Below, one piece after another: positions 11,083-17,844 of a stretch of DNA of 50,354 nucleotides. The notes below the pieces were generated by a model that did not search any database, was not told the origin of the DNA, and saw only the letters and a list, made by a program, of their open reading frames with translations. The position numbers were made by a program, and so were the translations under genes. Each line of letters starts with the position of its first letter. Positions within the stretch are counted from its first letter, which is position 1. This stretch comes from Bacteroidales bacterium. Lineage in GTDB: Bacteria; Bacteroidota; Bacteroidia; Bacteroidales; P3. The stretch covers positions 1 to 50,354 of the forward strand of contig JAGCOF010000008.1 in assembly GCA_017645585.1 (NCBI GenBank). The letters are read 5' to 3'.

Positions 11083-11628
11083 TCAACAAGCGACGACCAC
11101 CTTGGCGTAACGTAGCACCCTGTCGTTGAGGTAGTAACCTTTCTCCACCACATCAACCACCAGGCCTTTCTGCTCGGGAGCCGGCGCCGGAATCTGCGTT
11201 ACGGCCTCATGCATGGCTTCGTCAAACTTCTCCCCTTTTGCATCCATAGCCTTCAGGCCTTTCTGCTCAAGGATTTTCATCAGCTTGTTATATATCAGTT
11301 TCACACCCTCGTCGTCGCCTGTGGCGGCCAGAGCGCGCTCAAAGTCGTCCACCACCGGCAGGATAGCCTTCATCATCTCACGGCTGCCGTTGAGCAGCAG
11401 GTCAGCCTTCTCCACGTTGGTGCGCTTGCGATAGTTCTCATATTCGGAATACAGGCGAAGGTATTTGTCATTCAACGTGGCCAATTTCTCACCCATCTCC
11501 TGCAGTTTATCCTCATCACTTTCAGCCTGCTCCTCTTGAGGTTCGGTTTGCTGTTCTTCGGCCTGTGGCAGTTCTTCTTGCTTGACGGTCTCCTCCGTCT
11601 CCGGGGTAGTATGTTCTTTTTTGCTCAT
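11083..11628 (-). CDS. grpE: Nucleotide exchange factor GrpE
   Basis: GrpE exchanges ADP for ATP on DnaK. The 181-residue protein has an acidic, Glu/Gln-rich disordered N-terminus (about 1-45), a long helical segment with LRLYSEYENYRKRT, and the beta domain ending in VVDVVEKGYYLNDRVLRYAKVVV, all characteristic. It lies directly upstream of dnaJ. The gap to the OstA-like gene on the other side is 69 bases, with no promoter matching the Bacteroidota consensus that I can see, so it may share a transcript with gldJ and the OstA-like gene. Confidence 0.96.
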   Translation of the reverse strand: MSKKEHTTPETEETVKQEELPQAEEQQTEPQEEQAESDEDKLQEMGEKLATLNDKYLRLYSEYENYRKRTNVEKADLLLNGSREMMKAILPVVDDFERALAATGDDEGVKLIYNKLMKILEQKGLKAMDAKGEKFDEAMHEAVTQIPAPAPEQKGLVVDVVEKGYYLNDRVLRYAKVVVAC

Positions 11629-11697
11629 TGCAATATATATTTTAACTGACTATTTAATAGCAAAAAGACTGCCAATGGCAGTCCTACTGACATTTTG

Positions 11698-13203
11698 TCA
11701 CCATTTAAAGACATCTTCCGGCTTGCGAGGCCTACGCTTTGTAAGCCATTGGAAGTCGGGCAGCCGCTGCAACTCCTCGGGCAGGGCATTCACCGGATAG
11801 GTCTGCATGTCAGGCTTGTCATAGGTAACCACGCGCACAGGGGCCCGCGTACTGTCGAAATAGATGCGTATGGTGGTACCCATACCCGCATTGACGCCGA
11901 CCAGCACCTCACGGCCAAGACTGTCCTCCTCGGTGAGATAGAACACCATCTGAGCGTTACCTATCACATCGGCATACAGGGGTTCGCCCTCACGGAAATA
12001 GACCTCACCCTGATGACCCTTCAGCTGATTGAACTTCTCGCGGTCCACCTGCTGCACGGCAAAGCAGCCGGTGCGCAGATAGGCCCGTTTAATACCCGTC
12101 GAGTCATGCAGCAACTCAATGGTGTCAGCCACACATTGGTAGTGTTCGTACCACACCACGGGGCTCTTATAGAGCAGCAGCGTCGAGTCAGGAGCGGAAT
12201 AGAAGGCCGAGTCGCACATAGCCTGCGCATCGCGGCGAAACACCTTCACATGGTAGTGTGCACGGACATGCTGCATCTGGTTGGCGCTGTCGTTAGTCAC
12301 ATGGACGGTGTCGGCATGGAGAAACAGCGAGTCGCCGTTGTCGATAAAAAGCACATGGGCGCTGTCAGTAACAAAGGAGAAGCCCTCGGCCTGCGATGTT
12401 TCACCGTAGCGGCCTGTGCAGGTAATATTGTTCACCGAGTCCACAATCATCACATTCCCGTAGGCCTTGCCATACTTTTTCACCTCGTCGTAATAGAGCG
12501 TGTCGCTGTCTATCATGCGGCCCTGATTGTCCACATGCGAGGCCTTGTAGGAAATGGCAAAGCGGGTGTCGGTATTGTAGTCGCCCAACTCGCTATAGAT
12601 AGTCGACGAGTCGCTGTAGATGTGCGTCGCGTTGTCAAAGTGGGCAATGGTAGTCTCGGTGTTGTAAATCAGCGTATCGGTAACCAGGCGCATGGTAGAG
12701 TCGGTAAGCACCACATTATTATAAATGTAAAACTCCTTTCGCTCCGAGTTATACTCGCCCTGGCGGCTGTCGAGCGTTCGGTCCTCGCTGGTGGCGTGAC
12801 CCCACTCGGTATAGTAAGCCGTGGCACGGTTGCGCTCATAAGTCAGGTGGTTGGCCAGCAATGTGGTGCCTCCGTCAATGAGTACCACCGTATCGGACCA
12901 AATATCCAGCACACGGGTATTTCCGTCGTAGTAGAGACGGTCGCCATAGATAAAGGTGGTGTCGCTAAGTTCAATTACCACATGGCGGAAAGCAGTGAAG
13001 CTGTTGGCCACGGTGTTGAAATGCGCCGAGTCGGCATGTAGGGTCATTCCCTCATGCATGGCGGTGACACCGCGGTAAAGAATCCAGATATCGCTCACCT
13101 CCGGGTCACGCGAACCCATGCCGGAGGTGTACTCTATCAACTTCTGAGCCTCGGCGCTGGCGCCGAGGCTCAGAAGGAATAATATAATCGCTATCTTCTT
13201 CAA
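11698..13203 (-). CDS. OstA/LptA-like periplasmic protein
   Basis: About 501 residues made of repeating short beta strands with recurring words such as ADSAHF, GDRLYYDG, DSDTLYYDE and CDSAFYS. This is the pattern of the OstA-like/LptA beta-jellyroll family, which in Bacteroidota is thought to carry lipopolysaccharide through the periplasm. No ATG gives a sensible start. A TTG at 13203 yields MKKIAIILFLLSLG followed by an AEA/Q signal cleavage site, so I take the TTG; the frame upstream of it overlaps gldJ. It lies 17 bases after gldJ and is probably cotranscribed. The family name is from motif pattern, so the exact partner in LPS transport is an inference. Confidence 0.8.
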   Translation of the reverse strand: MKKIAIILFLLSLGASAEAQKLIEYTSGMGSRDPEVSDIWILYRGVTAMHEGMTLHADSAHFNTVANSFTAFRHVVIELSDTTFIYGDRLYYDGNTRVLDIWSDTVVLIDGGTTLLANHLTYERNRATAYYTEWGHATSEDRTLDSRQGEYNSERKEFYIYNNVVLTDSTMRLVTDTLIYNTETTIAHFDNATHIYSDSSTIYSELGDYNTDTRFAISYKASHVDNQGRMIDSDTLYYDEVKKYGKAYGNVMIVDSVNNITCTGRYGETSQAEGFSFVTDSAHVLFIDNGDSLFLHADTVHVTNDSANQMQHVRAHYHVKVFRRDAQAMCDSAFYSAPDSTLLLYKSPVVWYEHYQCVADTIELLHDSTGIKRAYLRTGCFAVQQVDREKFNQLKGHQGEVYFREGEPLYADVIGNAQMVFYLTEEDSLGREVLVGVNAGMGTTIRIYFDSTRAPVRVVTYDKPDMQTYPVNALPEELQRLPDFQWLTKRRPRKPEDVFKW

Positions 13204-13220
13204 GTGTCGATTATAATAAT

Positions 13221-14792
13221 TTAGTTCACGCGCGAACCCAGACGGTCCATGGCGCAGCGGAAGCCGATCCATGAGGTGGACTTGTTCTGGTCGTAGTAGC
13301 GGCGGGTGCCCGACTGCAGGTAGTAGGCACGGTCTTTCCAGCTGCCACCCTTCACCACACGCACCTTGTTGTTCACCAGCGACGAGGTGGGGTTCTCCTT
13401 CTGGTTGTCGCTAATGCGGCGATACATGCGGTTGGTCGACTCGTCATCGGGGCTCATGCCGTTGTTGTCAACCTCTTCGCTCTCTTCTTCCTCGAAGGAC
13501 TCATCGGTCTCTTCGGCATACTCTTCTTCCTCATCCTCCTGCTCGTCGCGCCAATTGTCGAGGTTCGAAGCGCGATCGCCGTCCAGGTAGTTCACGTTGT
13601 TGGCCTGGCGATAGTTGCGGCGGTTGGCCTGGAATTCAACTTCTTTGTAGCGCATCTGGCCATCGTCGCCAATGAAGACCTCGTTGTCCTCGTCAAGCTC
13701 GGGCGTACGATAAATGTTACCACGGTAGGGGTCAAGGTCGTCGGCACCATTGGGGGCCACGGTCTTACGATAGACGTCCATGCACCACTCGCTCACATTG
13801 CCGGCCATATTGTACAGACCATAGTCGTTGGGGAAGTACCACTTCACGGGGCAGGTGTAATCCCAGCCGTCGTTCAGGTTACCGGCCACACCCATGGCAT
13901 CGCCACGCGAACGCTTGAAGTTGGCCAGGAACTGACCGTAGTATTTCTTGTTGGCCGAACGCAGGCTTTGTCCGTTCCACGGATAGGTCTTGTGCTCGGT
14001 GACGCGCTCGTCGTAGGTGTTGCCCACCAGACCCAGAGCGGCGAACTCCCACTCGGCCTCGGTCGGCAGTCGATAGTAAGGATACAGGATACCGTCGGCC
14101 TTGCGCACCTGACGCTCCTCGCCACCGTTGGCGGGGTTGAGGTCGTTCAGGCCCTTGCGGGTCTCGCCTTCGTAGCGGCCGGCCAGATAGACGTCGGTCT
14201 GGAAGGCATTGGTACCCAAGTTCTCTTGGTCAAGCAGAATGATCCCCTTGTCGACCAGCACCATCTCGTTCACACGGTCGGTACGCCAGGTGCAGTACTG
14301 CTGAGCCTGCTCCCAGGTGACACCCACCACGGGATAGTCGGCATAGTTGGGGCTGCGGAGGTAGTAGTCCACAAAGCCCTCGCGCCAAGCCAAGCGATCG
14401 CGCCAGCAGGCGGTATCGGGCATGATGGCGGCCACCTTCTCGGGATATTCCTCGCCGTAGGCGCGCTCCATCCAATAGATGAACTCGCAGTAGTCCAAGT
14501 TGCTCACCTCGCACTCATCCATATAGAACGACGACACAGTGACAGTGTGCGGGTTGTTGTTCCATGTGTAGCGCGGATCCTCGGTCACATGGCCCATGAC
14601 GAAACTCCCCCCCTCGATGAAGATCAGCCCGGGGGCTGCATCCTGCTCGGGGTTGCCCGTCACATCAAAGCCACCCCAATTGGGGTCATTGTATTTCCAA
14701 CCTGTCGTGGCCGAACGGCCGCCACTGTTGGAACAACCAGCCAGCAGCAACATTGCCGCCAGCACCATGCATGAAAATCTGAAAATCTTCAT
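13221..14792 (-). CDS. gldJ: Gliding-motility/T9SS lipoprotein GldJ
   Basis: GldJ is an outer-membrane lipoprotein with a sulfatase-modifying-factor (FGE-like) fold that is needed for gliding and for stable T9SS assembly. Here C20 follows a lipobox (LLLAGC). Next is the GldJ-typical stretch ATTGWKYNDPNWGGF and PEQDAAPGLIFIEGGSFVMG, then SSFYMDECEVSNLDY, YPVVGVTWEQA, LPTEAEWEFA, NMAGNVSEW and a terminal GGSWKD with IGFRCA. The FGE catalytic cysteines do not appear conserved, as expected for this family. Residues about 415-441 form a very acidic insertion (runs of E and D) that I do not recall from Flavobacterium GldJ. It lies between porP/sprF and the OstA-like gene. GldK is the alternative, but the N-terminal motifs favour GldJ. 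Confidence 0.87.
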   Translation of the reverse strand: MKIFRFSCMVLAAMLLLAGCSNSGGRSATTGWKYNDPNWGGFDVTGNPEQDAAPGLIFIEGGSFVMGHVTEDPRYTWNNNPHTVTVSSFYMDECEVSNLDYCEFIYWMERAYGEEYPEKVAAIMPDTACWRDRLAWREGFVDYYLRSPNYADYPVVGVTWEQAQQYCTWRTDRVNEMVLVDKGIILLDQENLGTNAFQTDVYLAGRYEGETRKGLNDLNPANGGEERQVRKADGILYPYYRLPTEAEWEFAALGLVGNTYDERVTEHKTYPWNGQSLRSANKKYYGQFLANFKRSRGDAMGVAGNLNDGWDYTCPVKWYFPNDYGLYNMAGNVSEWCMDVYRKTVAPNGADDLDPYRGNIYRTPELDEDNEVFIGDDGQMRYKEVEFQANRRNYRQANNVNYLDGDRASNLDNWRDEQEDEEEEYAEETDESFEEEESEEVDNNGMSPDDESTNRMYRRISDNQKENPTSSLVNNKVRVVKGGSWKDRAYYLQSGTRRYYDQNKSTSWIGFRCAMDRLGSRVN

Positions 14793-14871
14793 ATCTTTAT
14801 TTTTGTATTTTTATTCCTTAAACTATTTTCCCTATATAACGCAACTTTGCGTTTTTTGTTTCATCCATTCT

Positions 14872-15888
14872 TTAGAACGACGGACAGCGGATGGCTTTCA
14901 CCTTCTTCTTCTGCTCGGGCACAGGCAGCATGATGCCTGCCGTAACCTCGTGTGCACCAGCGGTGCTGTTGGCCAATTTCGACACCGTCACATCGTAGCT
15001 GTAGCCAATCTTGAAGTAGTCCTGCTGCACACCCACCTGAAAGATGAAGGCGTCGGCATTGTTCAGACCATTGCGGAACCACACGCCCACCAGGAAAGGC
15101 ATCCAATCCAGATAGAGGCCATAGTTGAAATAATGGAAGCCGCCCTGATACTGATACACCAAATTGGGCGAAATGATGGGGGTGCCGAGCAGGATGGACG
15201 ACTGACGGCGCTCTTCCTCGGCCACATTGATAAATCCACCGCCGTGAACGGTGAACTTCATCTTCACGCGGTCCTCCGAGTAGAAGCCCTGGTTGGGCTG
15301 CGTCAGGTGCGCTGCCGCCAGACCGGCATACCATTTGGAACCCGAGACCACCACACCGGCATTGAAGTCGGCGGCCCACATGCTCGTGCTGGACGGCTGC
15401 TGGGCACCTGTGTTGTAGGTGAAACCGAGCTCAGGGTCAATCTGGTCGGGGAAACGCAAATATTCGGAGTTCCAATCGAGTGCATTGTTGACCAGCGTAG
15501 CTTGCAGACCGGCACTGATGTATATCTCGCGCGCCAGCTGGAAGCGGAAGGAATACATCGCTCCCACCGACGTGGTGCGCAGGATTCCGTGGTCGCCCTG
15601 ACGGTCGTTCATCACAATGACACCCACACCGCCGTGCAGGTCCTCGAAGTATTGGTCATACGAGGCCGACACAGTGGTGAAAGCGCTCACCAGACCGGGC
15701 CACTGCGCACGGTAGGTCATCGAGATACGCGGCGCGATAGCCGAACCGGCAAGACCCGGGTTGAGATAAAGGGGGTTGGCGTAGAATTGAGAGAAACCGA
15801 TGTCCTGTGCTCCGGCGGTCGCCGATGCCAGCAACAATGCTCCGGCAAGCACACCTTTCAGTCTCATTTTTAGATGCTTTTTTAACAT
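14872..15888 (-). CDS. porP: T9SS membrane protein of the PorP/SprF family
   Basis: PorP/SprF proteins are outer-membrane barrels that support type IX secretion or adhesin export. After a signal peptide (hydrophobic stretch ending in TAGAQ) comes the family signature DIGFSQFYANPLYLNPGLAGS, here interrupted for brevity: DIGFSQFYAN, then PLYLNPGLAG. It is followed by MTYRAQWPG, GVGVIVMNDRQG, TSVGAMYSFRFQLA and a series of barrel-like strands. Length (338 residues) is usual. The ATG at 15888 is chosen; a TTG lies at 15900 and another ATG at 15867 gives a shorter signal peptide. A PorP/SprF copy next to gldJ is consistent with a T9SS role, but the family has many paralogues, so the exact one cannot be named. 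Confidence 0.88.
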   Translation of the reverse strand: MLKKHLKMRLKGVLAGALLLASATAGAQDIGFSQFYANPLYLNPGLAGSAIAPRISMTYRAQWPGLVSAFTTVSASYDQYFEDLHGGVGVIVMNDRQGDHGILRTTSVGAMYSFRFQLAREIYISAGLQATLVNNALDWNSEYLRFPDQIDPELGFTYNTGAQQPSSTSMWAADFNAGVVVSGSKWYAGLAAAHLTQPNQGFYSEDRVKMKFTVHGGGFINVAEEERRQSSILLGTPIISPNLVYQYQGGFHYFNYGLYLDWMPFLVGVWFRNGLNNADAFIFQVGVQQDYFKIGYSYDVTVSKLANSTAGAHEVTAGIMLPVPEQKKKVKAIRCPSF

Positions 15889-16245
15889 ATTATTGGCCAA
15901 TTATCAAAACGCAATATTACGAATATTTTTTGAAATAACAATATTTTTAGCAAAATTAATTTACAACCAACTGTATATCAACGCAATAATTTTTACACAA
16001 AAACAATCCGAAGGCCTGCAAAAACCTGTCCCAGAGCTTCTTTTTACAGAAAATTACCCTCTTTGCCAATCATACTTCGCACACGCTCACCCCCTGCCCT
16101 TCCCGCCCCACGACAGACCAAAATCGGGGTCCGGGACACCCTCCAAAACAACCTCCGTACACCCTCATTTTCGACCCTCGAAAACACACAAAACACCCTC
16201 TTCGGGCCAAAACCGCACAAACACCTATTCTACACCAACTTATCA

Positions 16246-16306
16246 CCGACTTCAGTCGGACTTCAGTCGGACCACAGTCGGACATGAGTCGGACATGGGT
16301 CGGACC
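16246..16306 (+). repeat. 11-bp tandem array, unit CGGACWTSAGT (five units plus part)
   Basis: Five consecutive 11-base units start at 16246, 16257, 16268, 16279 and 16290 (for example CGGACTTCAGT, CGGACCACAGT, CGGACATGAGT, CGGACATGGGT), with a partial sixth. The period is exactly 11. It ends 34 bases before the -33 element of the downstream promoter. The same unit recurs at 33617-33671. Confidence 0.85.
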
Positions 16307-16340
16307 AAAATGGGTGTTTTCCGGAGCACTTTCAGGTCGA

Positions 16341-16372
16341 TTTGGCCGATTGAAAAAAAGGTCGTATCTTTG
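16341..16372 (+). promoter_or_regulatory. Promoter of the GH29-M23 operon (TTTG-N20-TATCTTTG)
   Basis: TTTG at 16341-16344 is followed after 20 bases by TATCTTTG at 16365-16372, a close match to the Bacteroidota promoter consensus. The ATG of the GH29 gene is at 16399. Confidence 0.75.
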
Positions 16373-16398
16373 CAGTGCGATTTGCGACAACACCGACC

Positions 16399-17844
16399 AT
16401 GAAGAAGACGCTCATTATCACCGCAGCAGCCCTCGTGCTGGCTGCCTGTTCGGCCCCAACGCCCAAGCCCTACGGACCGGTGCCGACCGACGCGCAGCTG
16501 GCATGGCAACGTATGGAAATCAACATGTTCTGCCATTTCGGACCCAACACCTTCACGGGTGCCGAGTGGGGCACGGGGCAGGAAGCCGAGGAGGTGTTCG
16601 CCCCCACGGCGCTGGACTGCCACCAATGGGTCGACGTGGCCGGGCAGGCCGGCATGGGCGGCATCATACTGACCGCCAAGCACCACGACGGCTTCTGCCT
16701 GTGGCCCAGCCAATACAGCACACACACCGTCCCCGACACGCTCGACGTGCTGCGCCGATTTGTCGACGCCTGCCGAGGCAGGGTGAAAGCCGGTGTGTAC
16801 ATCTCGCCCTGGGACCGCAACCACCCCACCTACGGCACAGAGGAATACAACACCGTATTTGCCAACACCTTGCGCGAGGTACACACACAATACGGCCCCT
16901 TCTTCGAGCAGTGGTTCGACGGTGCCTGTGGCGAGGGTTCCAATGGCAAAAAACAGGTCTACGACTGGCCCCTGTTTGAAGGTACGGTATTAGGAATCAA
17001 CCCACAATGTGTTATTTTCAGCGACGTAGGCCCTTCCTGCCGCTGGGTGGGCAACGAGGAAGGGCGCGCCGACGAGACCAACTGGAGCACACTACAAGTG
17101 GAAAACGGAAAACGGAAAGTGGAAAGTGAGGCTGCCGCACAAGGTACTCCTCCGCTTTCCACTTTCAACTTTCCACTTTCCACTTTAAGTTGGATTCCCG
17201 CCGAGGTAGATGTCAGCATCCGTCCGGGGTGGTTCTGGCATGCCAACGAGCATCCCAAGACGGTCGACGAGCTGATGGAGATATACTACAACTCAGTGGG
17301 CCGCAACGGCTTGCTGCTGCTCAACGTGCCGCCCGACCCTCGCGGACGCATCTCTGCCGAGGACAGCGCCGTGCTGGTGGCCTTCCGTGCCGAGCGCGAC
17401 CGTATCTTTTCCAACGACTTGGCGCAAGGCGCTAACATTGAGGCATATTGCGAATACGGAGACAGATTAATAGAGAAAAATGACCCTCGCCACCCCACAT
17501 CGAACCTGACAGACACCGCCTATCACACCTTTTGGACGATACGCGGAAAAGACACCTCGCACATAACGCTGATTATCACTCTGCCGGAGGTACAAGAAAT
17601 TGACATGGTGATGCTTCAGGAGTATATCCCACTTGGACAACGTGTCACCAAGTTCTACATTTCGTATGCAGACCCCAAAGCCAATGGAGGGATGATTATT
17701 GCGGAGGGTACGACCATCGGCTACAAACGCATCGTACGATTCCCCTTCCCTATACAAACCAAAACCCTGTATATCGACATCTTACATGCCCTTGCCCCGC
17801 CCGTCATCAACCGAATAGCACTCTATAACTCAAAAGCCAAATGA
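16399..17844 (+). CDS. Alpha-L-fucosidase lipoprotein, GH29, with C-terminal carbohydrate-binding-like domain
   Basis: Probably releases terminal L-fucose from glycans at the cell surface or periplasm. The 481 residues begin with a lipoprotein signal (LVLAAC, C17). The GH29 barrel follows, with MFCHFGPNTF, LTAKHHDGFCLWPS (KHHDGF at 94-99) and QWFDGACG, whose Asp (about D174) fits the GH29 nucleophile. The distal region (about 345-481) has a discoidin/CBM32-like pattern. The motif set resembles GH29 subfamily B. Residues about 233-263 are an extra loop encoded by a hairpin-forming dispersed repeat. The ATG at 16399 is preferred to one at 16375, which lies just after the -7 element and lacks a signal sequence. 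The TGA overlaps the M23 start (ATGA). Confidence 0.9.
   Translation: MKKTLIITAAALVLAACSAPTPKPYGPVPTDAQLAWQRMEINMFCHFGPNTFTGAEWGTGQEAEEVFAPTALDCHQWVDVAGQAGMGGIILTAKHHDGFCLWPSQYSTHTVPDTLDVLRRFVDACRGRVKAGVYISPWDRNHPTYGTEEYNTVFANTLREVHTQYGPFFEQWFDGACGEGSNGKKQVYDWPLFEGTVLGINPQCVIFSDVGPSCRWVGNEEGRADETNWSTLQVENGKRKVESEAAAQGTPPLSTFNFPLSTLSWIPAEVDVSIRPGWFWHANEHPKTVDELMEIYYNSVGRNGLLLLNVPPDPRGRISAEDSAVLVAFRAERDRIFSNDLAQGANIEAYCEYGDRLIEKNDPRHPTSNLTDTAYHTFWTIRGKDTSHITLIITLPEVQEIDMVMLQEYIPLGQRVTKFYISYADPKANGGMIIAEGTTIGYKRIVRFPFPIQTKTLYIDILHALAPPVINRIALYNSKAK
17096..17190 (+). repeat. In-frame hairpin-forming dispersed repeat inside the GH29 gene
   Basis: A purine-rich arm (17096-17130, with GGAAAACGG and AAAGTGGAAAGT) is followed by a 25-base spacer and a pyrimidine-rich arm (17154-17190). 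AAAGTGGAAAGT at 17116-17127 is the perfect reverse complement of ACTTTCCACTTT at 17168-17179. It encodes VENGKRKVES on one arm and LSTFNFPLSTL on the other, between the conserved blocks ETNWSTL and WIPAEVDVS. Confidence 0.85.

Larger units (their letters stand above)
15889..16398. other. Intergenic region between porP and the GH29 gene
   Basis: About 500 bases with no gene I can support. The first ~150 bases are AT-rich. From about 16040 to 16245 the plus strand is strongly C-rich and G-poor and includes a perfect hairpin TTTTCGA-CCC-TCGAAAA (16168-16184). Then follow the 11-bp tandem array (16246-16306) and the promoter of the GH29 gene (16341-16372). Open frames on both strands across the region have unnatural composition. 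Confidence 0.6.

Noticed and set aside
13204-13272. Longer N-terminus for the OstA-like protein
   Set aside because: It overlaps the gldJ C-terminus in another frame and would bury the signal peptide; the TTG at 13203 gives a proper export signal.
14838-14853. Terminator between porP and gldJ (AACGCAA/TTGCGTT)
   Set aside because: The stem is short with a 2-base loop and its T run is on the plus strand, opposite to both genes, so it is unlikely to end their transcript.
16070-16393. 107-residue open frame on the minus strand upstream of the GH29 gene
   Set aside because: It crosses the promoter and the 11-bp array of the GH29 gene and has an unnatural Gly/Cys/Arg composition.
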